Source: Actinotalea lenta (GTDB lineage: Bacteria; Actinomycetota; Actinomycetes; Actinomycetales; Cellulomonadaceae). From it: 64,000 nt of DNA. Position 1 is the first letter of the stretch; each line of letters opens with the position of its first letter. Below the pieces are notes generated by a model. That model saw nothing but the letters and a program-made list of their open reading frames with translations, made no database searches and was not told the origin of the DNA. The position numbers and the translations under genes were made by a program. Below are positions 48,561 through 57,774 of the stretch, in pieces. The DNA is taken from contig NZ_JAUQYP010000002.1 of the NCBI RefSeq assembly GCF_030586465.1, forward strand, positions 62,001-126,000, read 5' to 3'.

Positions 48561-49639
48561 CGCGCCCCCGCCCCGTCCCGCGTGGGCCGGGCTTCCCGGC
48601 CGTCCTCGACGGTCGGGGCCAGGCGCCCCTCCCGCCGACGTCGCCACACGGGTTCGAGCTCGTCGAGCTCGGCGGCCGTGGCGAACCGGAAGGGCGGATC
48701 GACGGGTGCCGCGACGGAGCGCCGGCCCTGGCCTCGCGTGGCCCGCAGGCTCGCGGTCAGGGCGACCGCGAGGATCGTCACGATGACCGTCAGGGAGACC
48801 CACGTGGGAACGTAGTAGAGGTCGATCTTGAGGATCATCTTGATGCCCACCCAGACCAGGACGAGCGCCAGGCCCGTCTTGAGGTAGACGAACCGGTGGA
48901 CGAGGTCGGCCAGCAGGAAGTACATCGCACGCAGTCCCAGGACGGCGAAGGCGTTCGCGGTGAACACCAGGAAGGGCTCGTCGGTCACCGCGAAGATCGC
49001 CGGGATCGAGTCCACGGCGAACACGACGTCGGTCACCTCGACCAGCACCAGGACGGCGAGCAGCGGGGTCGCGAGCAGCACCCCGCCGCGGCGGACCACG
49101 AAGCGCTGCCCGTGATACGCGTCGGTCATCGGCACCCAGCGGCGGAACAGCCGCAGCGTGCGCGACCGCGTCGGGTCGACGTGCTCGTTGCGAGCCCGCA
49201 GCATGCGGTACCCGGTGACGAGCAGGAACGCCCCGAACAGGTACAGGACCCAGGAGAACCGCTCGATGATCACCGCGCCCGTGGCGACGAACACTCCCCG
49301 GAACACCAGCGCACCCACGACCCCCAGGAACAGCACCCGGTGCTGGTACTCGCGCGGGACGGCGAAGTAGGTCAGCAGGATGGCCCAGATGAACACGTTG
49401 TCGACCGCGAGCGACTTCTCGATCAGGTAGCCGGCGAAGTACTCCCCGCCCCGCTCGGCGCCGTAGACCTGCCAGACCACCGCCCCGAACCCGACTCCGG
49501 CCGCCACCCACGCGACCGACCACGCCGCTGCCTCGCGCACGCCGATGACGTGCGCGCGGCGGTGCGCGACCAGGTCGATCGTGAGCATCGCCAGGATCAC
49601 GCCGATGACGGCGAGCCAGACCCCCACGGGTGTCTCCAT
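48557..49639 (-). CDS. TerC family integral membrane protein
   Basis: A 360-residue TerC/Alx-type protein with about nine membrane helices. Acidic intramembrane motifs are typical: EKSLAVDNVFIWAILLTYF, EVTDVVFAVDSIPAIFAVTDEPF and YVPTWVSL. TerC proteins are linked to metal (Mn, tellurite) homeostasis and metallation of exported proteins. The C-terminal 60 residues are a hydrophilic tail. Start and stop overlap the neighbouring genes, so it is co-translated with the release-factor-like protein and the regulator. Confidence 0.9.
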   Translation of the reverse strand: METPVGVWLAVIGVILAMLTIDLVAHRRAHVIGVREAAAWSVAWVAAGVGFGAVVWQVYGAERGGEYFAGYLIEKSLAVDNVFIWAILLTYFAVPREYQHRVLFLGVVGALVFRGVFVATGAVIIERFSWVLYLFGAFLLVTGYRMLRARNEHVDPTRSRTLRLFRRWVPMTDAYHGQRFVVRRGGVLLATPLLAVLVLVEVTDVVFAVDSIPAIFAVTDEPFLVFTANAFAVLGLRAMYFLLADLVHRFVYLKTGLALVLVWVGIKMILKIDLYYVPTWVSLTVIVTILAVALTASLRATRGQGRRSVAAPVDPPFRFATAAELDELEPVWRRRREGRLAPTVEDGREARPTRDGAGAR

Positions 49640-50781
49640 CAGAACCTGTCCAGGACGGTCAGCGCGACGCCGTCGTGGTCGCGCAGCGCGCCGTCGGAGA
49701 CGAGCGCGACCCAGCCCCCGCGGTGCAGCACGGTCTCGATGAGCTCGTCGACCAGGTCGTCGATGACGTCCGGGTGGTCGACGTCGTCGGCCGGGGTCAG
49801 GTGGTCGCCGTCGGGGCTGAGCCGGGCGGGCACGTACAGCCCTTCCTCCACGGCGAGCATCTCGGGGCGTTCGTGCCGGCCCGCGAGCCAGGCGGCTGCC
49901 ATGCCACTCACGGTGCGTCCCTCGCCCGTCCGGCGCTCGAGCAGTGCCAGCGCCTCGGCCTCCCGGGAGCGCAGGTAGGCCTCCACGACGGGTCGGATGC
50001 GGGTCGCGAGCTCGTCCAGCGGGAGGCCGCCGAGGTTGCCGACCACGGTTCCGGCGAGTCGTGCGAGGTTGCGCGACACGTCCGTGAAGAGCGCCAGGAG
50101 CCTGGCGGGACCGACGACGACCAGCGGCATCGGGCGGGCCGCGAGGTGTGCGCCCAGGGCGGCATCGACGTCCCGCAGGAATGCGGTGGCCTCGGCCTCG
50201 TGCAGCCGCGGCCGATCAGGGTGCCGGCCGCGCGGTCTCGCGTCGCCCCGGTCGCGCTCGAGCGGGAAGCGGTGCCCGGGCGCGGGCCGGAGGCCGCCCA
50301 CCACCCCTTCGTACAGCTGCGCGTGCCGCTGGGAGAGCACCAGGACGCTGTGCCGGGGCGTGCGGTGCATCGCCCGCACGAGGTCCCGGGTGGCGAACGT
50401 GGGGTCGACGACGACGCGGTCGGCGACGGGCAGGGGGAGGACCACGCGCACCGCGGTCGAGGCGTTCACGAAGATGCCCAGCGCCGCTCCGGTCGCCTCG
50501 AGCACGGCGGCGTCGGCGATCTGCTCGAGCTCGTGGAGCAGGTACCGGTGCTCCTCGGCGCCGCCGTCCTCGGCCGCGAGCCGCAGTGCGACCTCCCGGG
50601 TCAGGGCCCGAAGTCGGGTGCGGTCGGTCTGGTGCATCGCAGCGCCCGGCCGGGTGCTCATCAGCACGGACACCGAGGGGTAGGACCGTGCCGCCTGCAG
50701 GCGCAGGACGAGGGCGGGGTCCGGCGGCTCGGCCGGGGCCAGGGTAGACGGGCGGGTGGGGTGGTCGTGCGTCGTGGTCAT
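49639..50781 (-). CDS. baeRF (bacterial release-factor-like) domain protein
   Basis: A 380-residue protein resembling the bacterial archaeo-eukaryotic release-factor families: an N-terminal VSVLMSTRPG region, a central RNase-H-like part (HSVLVLSQRHAQLYEGVVG) and a C-terminal L7Ae-like part ending in GWVALVSDGALRDHDGVAL. Such proteins are presumed to act on stalled or hibernating ribosomes. It is the first gene of the TerC-heliorhodopsin string, start ATG 50781 after GGAGG. The exact subfamily is uncertain. Confidence 0.7.
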   Translation of the reverse strand: MTTTHDHPTRPSTLAPAEPPDPALVLRLQAARSYPSVSVLMSTRPGAAMHQTDRTRLRALTREVALRLAAEDGGAEEHRYLLHELEQIADAAVLEATGAALGIFVNASTAVRVVLPLPVADRVVVDPTFATRDLVRAMHRTPRHSVLVLSQRHAQLYEGVVGGLRPAPGHRFPLERDRGDARPRGRHPDRPRLHEAEATAFLRDVDAALGAHLAARPMPLVVVGPARLLALFTDVSRNLARLAGTVVGNLGGLPLDELATRIRPVVEAYLRSREAEALALLERRTGEGRTVSGMAAAWLAGRHERPEMLAVEEGLYVPARLSPDGDHLTPADDVDHPDVIDDLVDELIETVLHRGGWVALVSDGALRDHDGVALTVLDRF

Positions 50782-50905
50782 GCGTCCTCCGGTCCGGTGA
50801 CCGGAGGTCTCTCCCAGCCCCTCAGGGCCCGGCTCGCCGGGCCGGCATGGGCCGGCCGTCCTGACGACGATGCTCGCTCGGGGATACTCCCCTCCGTGCG
50901 ACAAG

Positions 50906-50919
50906 TGAAGCACACTTCA
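50906..50919. promoter_or_regulatory. Palindrome TGAAG-CACA-CTTCA upstream of the TerC/heliorhodopsin string
   Basis: The inverted repeat sits about 130 nt upstream of the baeRF start, beside a weak minus-strand promoter (TTCACT, 17 bp, TATCCC). It is of the size bound by ArsR/MarR proteins, and such a gene is third in this string. Confidence 0.45.
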
Positions 50920-50954
50920 TGTGTCTGCGCCAGTGCCTGAACCGCGCGGTGGAC

Positions 50955-50990
50955 GAAGCGAGGGGGAGCCGGCCGGCTCCCCCTCGCTTC
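50955..50990. terminator. Perfect 36-bp palindrome, terminator of the subtilase gene
   Basis: GAAGCGAGGGGGAGCCGG (50955-50972) is fully complementary to 50973-50990. It begins 13 nt after the subtilase stop on the minus strand. Confidence 0.85.
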
Positions 50991-51002
50991 CTCACAGCGG
51001 CG

Positions 51003-53123
51003 TCAGCGGTTGACCACGGCGCCCCACGGGAGGTGGTAGCTCCCGTCGGCCCCGCAGTCGACCTGCACGTAGCCGTCGTACAGTCCGGTCGCGGCCGCCC
51101 GCGCACCGGTGAAGTCCACCGTGAGCGTCGAGCCGTCGATCGACGCATCGGCGTACGCCGAGCCGGTGGTGTCGACCACCGAGCAGGCGCTGCTGCTCAG
51201 CGCGATGTCCACCGAGCCGTTCGCCGGGGCGTTACCGGTGAACACCCCGAATGAGGCGTTCGCCGGGGAGAACGTCACCGCCGCGGCATCGGCCGCCGGG
51301 AGGCTGATCAGGCCGCCGCCCTGCTCCCAGACCGACCCGCCGGGCTTGCTCGCATCGGCGGTGGTGACCAGGGCGGACTTCACGTCCTGGGGCGTCCAGG
51401 TCGGGTGCGCGCCCAGGAGCGCCGCGGCCGCGCCGGTGACGTGCGGGGACGCCATCGACGTGCCGTTGTACAGCTCCCAGCTGGTCCCGGTGATGCCCAG
51501 GTAGTTGAACTGGACCGTCGAGGACAGGATGTTGACACCCGGGGCCACGACGTCGGGCTTGACCGCGTAGGTGAACGGCACGGGCCCGCGGCTGGAGAAG
51601 TCGGCCAGCAGGTTGGGCGTCTCCGGCACGATCTGCGGCGGGGTGATCACCGCGTCCGCACCGGCCTCGAGCGCCTTGCCGGCGTCGTAGGAGACCATGA
51701 CGGCCGGGATCTGGTCGTCGTAGCCGGGCGACGTGGCCATGCCGATCGGGTCCTGCCCGGCGTAGGTGTAGATGATCGCGCCGGCCGCGCCCGCCGCCTT
51801 GGCGTTGGCCACCTTCTGGCTGAAGGAGCAGGTGCCACGGGCGATCACGACGACCTGGCCGGTGTGGTCACCGGCTCCTGCCGCCGAGCAGGCCTCGTTG
51901 TCCGTCCCGCTCCAGTCGACGATGTGGTACGTGCTGCCGTCGAAGTTCGGGAAGTCGCCGGGCACGGCCGCGTAGGTGGGGCCGTTGTCGGCGACCTTGA
52001 TCTGCACACCCATGCCGCGGTTGTTGGTGCTCGCCCCGACGGCGATGACCTCCGACGCGCTGCCCGGCGAGCCGACCGTGTAGCTGCCCGGACCCTCGTT
52101 ACCGGCCGAGGCGACCACGACGACGCCGGCCTGGACGGCCTCGTTCGACACCTCGGCGAGGAAGTCGTGCGGGCCCTGGGGGGTGCCCCCGAGGCTCATG
52201 TTGATGACGTCCATGCCGTCCTTGACCGCGTCCTCGATGGCGTGGGCGATGTCGTGCGAGAACGCCGAGCCCCCGAACGCCACATAGCCGGCGCCGAACA
52301 TCGGGAACACGTTGTAGTCGTACAGCTCGGTACCCGGGGCGACGCCGGACAGCGTCGTGCCGGCCGTCGCCCACGGCTCGGTGTCCCTGATCGTGGTGCC
52401 TGCGCAGCCGCCGATCGTGCCGGCCACGTGCGTGCCGTGCGAGGAGGAGAAGTAGAACGGGTCGCCGGGCGACGGGACGTAGCCGGGGCCGACCATGGCG
52501 GGCAGCGCCGGAACCTTGGGCATCACGCCGACGCCGCTGTAGTAGATGCCACCGAAGTGGATGGTCTTGCAGGCGAAGAACGGGTGGGTCGGGTCGATGC
52601 CCGAGTCGATCACGCCGACCTTGACGCCCTTGCCCGCGTTGGCCGCACCGCTGACCGAGCCCCAGAACTGGTCCGCGCCGATGAGGCCGACGCTCTGGTC
52701 CATGTCGAGCGAGTACAGGTTCGAGGTCTGCGTGCGCTGGACGCCGGAGATCTTCGCGACGTTCGACCGGCTCGCGCCGTTCAGCTTGATCGCGACGGCG
52801 TTCGCCGTCACGTAGTACTGGTCCACGATCTCGGCGCTCGGCGCCACCTTGGCGAGCTGCGCCGCGAAGCGCTCGTGCTGCCGCTGCATGCGGGACAGCG
52901 CCTTGGCGTAGCCCTGCGAGGTCGGGTCGAAGCGACCGTTCGTCTTGGTCGCATCGTCGGCCGCCGCTGGCTGGCCGTTCAGCGTGATGACGACGTAGTC
53001 GTCACTCGCCGTCGTCGTCGCGGTCGGATCGTCGCTCGTCGTCTGGGCGCTCGCCGCGCCAGGCACGAAGGCGCCTGCTGCGAGGACGAGTGCCGCCAGC
53101 ACTGTCGTCAGTCGTCGTGACAC
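51003..53123 (-). CDS. Secreted S8 subtilisin-like serine protease with PA domain
   Basis: A 706-residue exported protease. The signal peptide ends near PGAASAQ. An I9-type prodomain (about 40-135) precedes the catalytic domain with Asp173 (VIDSGID), His229 (SSHGTHVAGT) and Ser556 (NGTSMASPHV). A protease-associated domain (CSAAGAGDHTGQVVVIARG, KAAGAAGAIIYTY) is inserted at about 400-500. A beta-sandwich tail follows. It degrades extracellular protein. The start is GTG 53123. Confidence 0.92.
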   Translation of the reverse strand: MSRRLTTVLAALVLAAGAFVPGAASAQTTSDDPTATTTASDDYVVITLNGQPAAADDATKTNGRFDPTSQGYAKALSRMQRQHERFAAQLAKVAPSAEIVDQYYVTANAVAIKLNGASRSNVAKISGVQRTQTSNLYSLDMDQSVGLIGADQFWGSVSGAANAGKGVKVGVIDSGIDPTHPFFACKTIHFGGIYYSGVGVMPKVPALPAMVGPGYVPSPGDPFYFSSSHGTHVAGTIGGCAGTTIRDTEPWATAGTTLSGVAPGTELYDYNVFPMFGAGYVAFGGSAFSHDIAHAIEDAVKDGMDVINMSLGGTPQGPHDFLAEVSNEAVQAGVVVVASAGNEGPGSYTVGSPGSASEVIAVGASTNNRGMGVQIKVADNGPTYAAVPGDFPNFDGSTYHIVDWSGTDNEACSAAGAGDHTGQVVVIARGTCSFSQKVANAKAAGAAGAIIYTYAGQDPIGMATSPGYDDQIPAVMVSYDAGKALEAGADAVITPPQIVPETPNLLADFSSRGPVPFTYAVKPDVVAPGVNILSSTVQFNYLGITGTSWELYNGTSMASPHVTGAAAALLGAHPTWTPQDVKSALVTTADASKPGGSVWEQGGGLISLPAADAAAVTFSPANASFGVFTGNAPANGSVDIALSSSACSVVDTTGSAYADASIDGSTLTVDFTGARAAATGLYDGYVQVDCGADGSYHLPWGAVVNR

Positions 53124-53195
53124 TTCCCGCTTCCTTCCCTTTGTCCCCCAGGGATCGGCGCGACAGCACTGGAGCCCAGTGGACGTCGACGGACC

Positions 53196-53229
53196 GGTCA
53201 CCCTTGATCGGTGAGGTCACCCTAATCGG
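53196..53229. repeat. Tandem direct repeat GGTCACCCT in the subtilase upstream region
   Basis: GGTCACCCTTGATCGG (53196-53211) and GGTCACCCTAATCGG (53215-53229) are repeated 19 bp apart, on the same face of the helix, between the divergent subtilase and hypothetical genes. Such repeats often bind regulators. Confidence 0.5.
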
Positions 53230-53289
53230 GACAGAAGGCCCATGGGTAGCGTGAAGATATCGATTCGCAGACCGGCCGAAGGGGAGCGC

Positions 53290-53592
53290 ATGAGCGATCA
53301 GCCCGTGGTCCCGGACGCCGTCGAGCCCGTGGCGGCCGTGGTCGCCGACCTCGCGTCACGGCTCAGGGTCGACTCGTCCGCCGTGACCGTCCGGTCGTAC
53401 GAGGACGTGACGTGGCGCGACGGCAGCCTCGGGTGCCCGGTGCCGGGGATGATGTACACCCAGGCGCTCGTCGCCGGGTCGCGCATCGTGCTGGAGGTCG
53501 CGGGCCGGACCTACGAGTACCACGCGGCAGCCGGCGGGCGGTTCCTCTTCTGCCCGGACCCGGCACCGCCGGTCGGGGGCGTCACCAGGTAG
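53290..53592 (+). CDS. Small conserved-type hypothetical protein
   Basis: A 100-residue protein from ATG 53290, four bases after GGGGAG. The core YEDVTWRDGSLGCPVPGMMYTQAL and EVAGRTYEYHAAAGGRFLFCPDP with two cysteines is a pattern seen in short proteins of actinobacteria and cyanobacteria. It has no signal peptide or membrane helix. The function is unknown. It lies 28 nt before the hut regulator and may be co-transcribed with it. Confidence 0.65.
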   Translation: MSDQPVVPDAVEPVAAVVADLASRLRVDSSAVTVRSYEDVTWRDGSLGCPVPGMMYTQALVAGSRIVLEVAGRTYEYHAAAGGRFLFCPDPAPPVGGVTR

Positions 53593-53620
53593 ACGCCCGA
53601 GCGGGACGGAGGTGGGTGCG

Positions 53621-54409
53621 ATGGGCCAGGGTCCGCCCGCGGCGCGCGCCGCACTCGCGGTGCTCACCCACCTCGCGCGCCAGGCGGCTCCAGTGGGAGC
53701 CGCGGCCGTGGCGCGCGACCTGGGTCTGCCGCGCTCGACGGCGTACGAGCTCCTGCAGGCGCTGGTCAGCGAGGGGTACGTCGTCCACCTGGCCGACGAG
53801 CGCGCCTACGGGCTCGGGCTGAGCGCGCTCGACCTCGGGTCGGCGTACGCCCGTCAGGCCCCCCTGGCGCGGGTCGCCCGTCCGGTGCTCGCGGCCCTGG
53901 TCGACGAGACCGGGCTGCACGCGCACCTGTCGGTGCTGCACGGCCGGGACGCGCTGTACCTCGTCGAGCAGCGGGCGACCCGCGGGCCGACGCTGGTCAC
54001 GGACGTCGACGTGCGGTTGCCCGCCCACCTCACGGCCAGCGGTCGTGCAGTCCTCGCGTCCCTGCCCGGCGCGCAGGTACGGGCGCTGTTCCCCAGCTCG
54101 GCGGCGCTCGCCGACCGCAACGGCTCGGGCCCCCGCACGCTGGCGGCGCTCCGGGCAGAGCTGCGCCGGGTCCGGGCCCGCGGCTGGGCCGAGGAGGACG
54201 GTGAGATCACCGAGGGCCTGGCCTCGGTGGCCGTGCCGGTCCGCGACCACCTCGGCTATCCGGTCGCCGCGGTCGCTCTGACCTTCCGTGCCGACCTCGT
54301 CGCCGCGAAGCGCAGGGCGGAGCTCGCGGTGGCGGCGCAGCGCGCGGCGGCGCAGATCTCCCGGCGCCTGGGCGGTCGGGCGCCCCTCACCGCCCCGCGC
54401 CCGGGCTGA
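53621..54409 (+). CDS. IclR family regulator of the hut operon
   Basis: A 262-residue IclR-type protein: N-terminal winged helix (AALAVLTHLARQAAPVGAAAVARDLGLPRSTAYELLQALVSEGYV) and a C-terminal GAF-like effector domain (HLSVLHGRDALYLVEQ, LPAHLTASGRAVLA, EITEGLASVAVPVRD). ATG 53621 is 8 nt after GGAGG. Being just upstream of hutH it probably controls histidine use, sensing urocanate or a related compound (inference). Confidence 0.88.
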   Translation: MGQGPPAARAALAVLTHLARQAAPVGAAAVARDLGLPRSTAYELLQALVSEGYVVHLADERAYGLGLSALDLGSAYARQAPLARVARPVLAALVDETGLHAHLSVLHGRDALYLVEQRATRGPTLVTDVDVRLPAHLTASGRAVLASLPGAQVRALFPSSAALADRNGSGPRTLAALRAELRRVRARGWAEEDGEITEGLASVAVPVRDHLGYPVAAVALTFRADLVAAKRRAELAVAAQRAAAQISRRLGGRAPLTAPRPG

Positions 54410-54420
54410 GCGTCCAGGAT

Positions 54421-54443
54421 CTCGGACACTGGACCGGTCCGAG
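54421..54443. promoter_or_regulatory. Inverted repeat CTCGGAC-N9-GTCCGAG before hutH
   Basis: Perfect 7-bp arms enclose most of the 10-bp palindrome GGACCGGTCC (54431-54440) in the 72-nt gap between the IclR gene and hutH. It is a plausible IclR operator. Confidence 0.5.
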
Positions 54444-54481
54444 GCCTTCTGCACCCGCCGCGGGAGGGCTTGACTGACGGC

Positions 54482-56074
54482 ATGCTCACCCAGCCGGGCC
54501 GGTCGCGCAGCGACCTGGCCGTCCTGGTCGACGTCGGCCCGCTCCGACCCGAGGACGTCGTGGCCGTGGCCCGGCACGGCGCACCGGTGCGGCTCACCGA
54601 TGCCGCACGTGCCGCGGTCGCCGCCGGGCGTGCCGTGATCGATGAGCTCGCCGCCGACCCCCGTCCGCACTACGGCGTGTCCACCGGCTTCGGCGCGCTC
54701 GCCACGACGAGCATCCCGCCGGAGCGCCGGGGGGACCTGCAGCGCTCCCTGGTCCGCTCGCACGCCGCCGGCTCGGGCGCCGAGGTGCCCCGCGAGGTGA
54801 CCCGGGCGCTCATGCTGCTGCGCCTGTCGACGCTCGCCACCGGGCGCACCGGGGTACGGCCGGTGGTCGCGCAGACCTATGCCGATGTGCTGTCCGCCGG
54901 GATCACGCCGGTGGTCCACGAGTACGGCTCGCTGGGCTGCTCGGGCGATCTGTCGCCCCTCGCGCACTGCGCCCTGGCCGTCATGGGCGAGGGCACGGTG
55001 CGCGACGCGACCGGGACCCTGCTCCCGGCCGCCGACGCGCTGGCCGCCGCGGGCATCGCGCCGGTCACCCTCGTCGAGAAGGAGGGCCTGGCCCTGGTCA
55101 ACGGCACCGACGGCATGCTCGGCATGCTGCTGCTGGCCGCGCACGACCTGGCCGCCCTGATCTCCACCGCCGACCTCGCCGCGGCACTGACCGTCGAGGC
55201 CCTGCGTGGCTCGTCCACGGTGTTCGACGCCGACCTGCAGGACCTGCGTCCGCACCCGGGCCAGGCTGCGTCGGCGGCGAACCTGCGCCACGTGCTGAGC
55301 GGCTCGCGGCTCGTCCAGCACCGCACCGACGGCGTGTTCACCCGGGTCCAGGACGCCTACTCGCTGCGCTGCGCCCCGCAGGTGCACGGCGCCGCCCGGG
55401 ACACCCTGGACCACGCACTGACCGTGGCGCGCCGCGAGCTCGCCGCCGCGATCGACAACCCGGTCGTGACGCTCGACGGCCGGCTGGAGTCCAACGGCAA
55501 CTTCCACGGCGCGCCCGTCGCCTACGTGCTCGACTTCCTCGCGATCGCGGTGGCGGACCTCGCCTCGATCAGCGAGCGGCGCAGCGACCGGATGCTCGAC
55601 ACCGCGCGCAGCCACGGCCTGCCGCCGTTCCTCGCCGACGACCCCGGCGTGGACTCCGGCCACATGATCGCCCAGTACACCCAGGCCGGGATCGTCGCCG
55701 AGCTCAAGCGGCTGGCGGCGCCGGCGAGCGTCGACTCGATCCCCTCGTCGGCCATGCAGGAGGACCACGTCTCGATGGGTTGGTCGGCGGGTCTGAAGCT
55801 GCGCCGGGCGATCGACGGCCTGCGCGACGTGCTCGCCATCGAGATCCTCACCGCGTGCCGGGCGCTGGACCTGCGCGCCCGCACAGAACCGGACGCCGCC
55901 CCGTCCGCCACGGCCGCCGCGGTGCGCGCCGCGCTGCGCGCGTACGTCGCCGGGCCCGGCCCCGACCGGTTCCTGTCCCCGCAGATCGAGGCCGCGGTGG
56001 ACCTGGTCCGCGACGGCACCCTGCTGGCCGCCGCCCGCGCCGCACTCGCCGCGCACGGACACGACCTCCTCTGA
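54482..56074 (+). CDS. hutH: Histidine ammonia-lyase
   Basis: A 530-residue HutH that removes ammonia from L-histidine to give urocanate. The MIO prosthetic group forms from Cys153-Ser154-Gly155 ([14 protein letters not shown]); actinobacterial enzymes often have Cys in place of Ala. Other conserved parts: [24 protein letters not shown], and the [12 protein letters not shown] region. The start ATG 54482 is chosen; TTG 54470 is too close to the ribosome site. Confidence 0.95.
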   Translation: MLTQPGRSRSDLAVLVDVGPLRPEDVVAVARHGAPVRLTDAARAAVAAGRAVIDELAADPRPHYGVSTGFGALATTSIPPERRGDLQRSLVRSHAAGSGAEVPREVTRALMLLRLSTLATGRTGVRPVVAQTYADVLSAGITPVVHEYGSLGCSGDLSPLAHCALAVMGEGTVRDATGTLLPAADALAAAGIAPVTLVEKEGLALVNGTDGMLGMLLLAAHDLAALISTADLAAALTVEALRGSSTVFDADLQDLRPHPGQAASAANLRHVLSGSRLVQHRTDGVFTRVQDAYSLRCAPQVHGAARDTLDHALTVARRELAAAIDNPVVTLDGRLESNGNFHGAPVAYVLDFLAIAVADLASISERRSDRMLDTARSHGLPPFLADDPGVDSGHMIAQYTQAGIVAELKRLAAPASVDSIPSSAMQEDHVSMGWSAGLKLRRAIDGLRDVLAIEILTACRALDLRARTEPDAAPSATAAAVRAALRAYVAGPGPDRFLSPQIEAAVDLVRDGTLLAAARAALAAHGHDLL

Positions 56075-56106
56075 CCCTGTCCGCCGCACCCCGGAAGGAC
56101 CCCGCG

Positions 56107-57774
56107 ATGACCGACCTGTCCGTCCCGCACACCGTGCGCGCCCCGCGCGGCACCACCCTGACGGCCCGCGGCTGGGGCCAGGAGGCCGCGCTGCGGATGC
56201 TGCAGAACAACCTCGACCCGGAGGTGGCCGAGCACCCCGAGGAGCTCGTGGTCTACGGCGGCTCGGGCAAGGCCGCGCGGGACTGGCCGTCCTACGCCGC
56301 GCTGGTGCGGACCCTGACCACGCTCGCCGACGACGAGACGATGCTCGTCCAGTCCGGCCGGCCGGTCGGCGTGCTGCGCACGCACGAGTGGGCGCCGCGC
56401 GTGATCCTGGCGAACTCCAACCTGGTGGGGGACTGGGCGACCTGGGACGAGTTCCGCCGGCTCGAGGCGCTCGGCCTGACCGCCTACGGACAGATGACCG
56501 CCGGGTCGTGGATCTACATCGGCACCCAGGGGATCCTGCAGGGCACCTACGAGACGTTCGCGGCCGTCGCGCGCAAGCGGTTCGGCGGCACGCTCGAGGG
56601 CACCGTCACCCTCACCGGTGGGCTCGGCGGGATGGGCGGCGCCCAGCCGCTCGCCGTCACCATGAACGGTGGTGTGGCGATCTGCGTGGACGTCGACGAG
56701 TCCCGGATCCGGCGGCGCATCGAGCAGCGCTACCTGGACGTGATGGCGGACTCGTTGGAGCACGCGCTGGACCTCGCGACCGAGGCCAGGCGCGCGCGGC
56801 GCCCGCTGAGCATCGGCGTGCTCGGCAACAGCGCCGACGTCGCCCCCGCCCTGCTGGCCGGCGGTGCCGAGATCGACGTGGTCACCGACCAGACCTCGGC
56901 GCACGACCCGCTGGCCTACCTGCCGCTGGGGATCGCGTTCGAGGACTGGCACGAGGCGCGCACCAGCGACCCGACCGGCTTCGCCAAGGCGGCTCGGGAG
57001 TCGATGGCCCGCCACGTCGAGGCGATGGTCGGCTTCCAGCGGGCCGGCGCCGAGGTGTTCGACTACGGCAACAACATCCGCACCGAGGCCAAGGCCGCGG
57101 GCTACGCCGACGCGTTCGCGTTCCCCGGCTTCGTCCCCGCGTACCTCCGGCCGCTGTTCTGCGAGGGCAAGGGCCCGTTCCGCTGGGCGGCGCTGTCCGG
57201 TGACCCGCAGGACATCCACGCGACCGACCGGGCGATCCTCGACCTCTTCGGTGAGAACGAGTCGCTGACCCGCTGGATCCGGCTCGCCCAGGAGAAGGTC
57301 GCGTTCCAGGGCCTGCCGGCGCGGATCTGCTGGCTGGGCTACGGCGAGCGCGACCGTGCTGGCCTGCGGTTCAACGAGCTGGTCGCCTCCGGCGAGGTGT
57401 CGGCACCGATCGTGATCGGCCGCGACCACCTGGACTCCGGCTCGGTGGCCAGCCCCTACCGCGAGACCGAAGCCATGCTCGACGGGTCCGATGCGATCGC
57501 CGACTGGCCGCTGCTCAACGCGATGGTCAACACGGCGTCGGGCGCGACCTGGGTGTCCATCCACCACGGCGGCGGGGTCGGCATCGGCCGGTCCATCCAC
57601 GCGGGCCAGGTCACCGTCGCCGACGGCACCCCGCTCGCGGCCGAGAAGATCGCGCGTGTGCTCACCAACGACCCGGGGACGGGCATCATCCGGCACGTGG
57701 ACGCCGGCTACCCCGAGGCGAAGGCGGCCGCCGCCGAGCACGGCGTGCGGATCCCGATGCAGGAGGGCCGGTGA
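56107..57774 (+). CDS. hutU: Urocanate hydratase
   Basis: A 555-residue urocanase with the NAD-binding and active-site regions [26 protein letters not shown] and [19 protein letters not shown] (conserved Cys). It hydrates urocanate to imidazolonepropionate using bound NAD as electrophile. The stop overlaps the next gene start (GTGA). Confidence 0.95.
   Translation: MTDLSVPHTVRAPRGTTLTARGWGQEAALRMLQNNLDPEVAEHPEELVVYGGSGKAARDWPSYAALVRTLTTLADDETMLVQSGRPVGVLRTHEWAPRVILANSNLVGDWATWDEFRRLEALGLTAYGQMTAGSWIYIGTQGILQGTYETFAAVARKRFGGTLEGTVTLTGGLGGMGGAQPLAVTMNGGVAICVDVDESRIRRRIEQRYLDVMADSLEHALDLATEARRARRPLSIGVLGNSADVAPALLAGGAEIDVVTDQTSAHDPLAYLPLGIAFEDWHEARTSDPTGFAKAARESMARHVEAMVGFQRAGAEVFDYGNNIRTEAKAAGYADAFAFPGFVPAYLRPLFCEGKGPFRWAALSGDPQDIHATDRAILDLFGENESLTRWIRLAQEKVAFQGLPARICWLGYGERDRAGLRFNELVASGEVSAPIVIGRDHLDSGSVASPYRETEAMLDGSDAIADWPLLNAMVNTASGATWVSIHHGGGVGIGRSIHAGQVTVADGTPLAAEKIARVLTNDPGTGIIRHVDAGYPEAKAAAAEHGVRIPMQEGR

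Noticed and set aside
54938-54946. Cys-Ser-Gly instead of Ala-Ser-Gly in HutH as a damaged active site
   Set aside because: Cys-Ser-Gly is common in actinobacterial HutH and can also form the MIO group.
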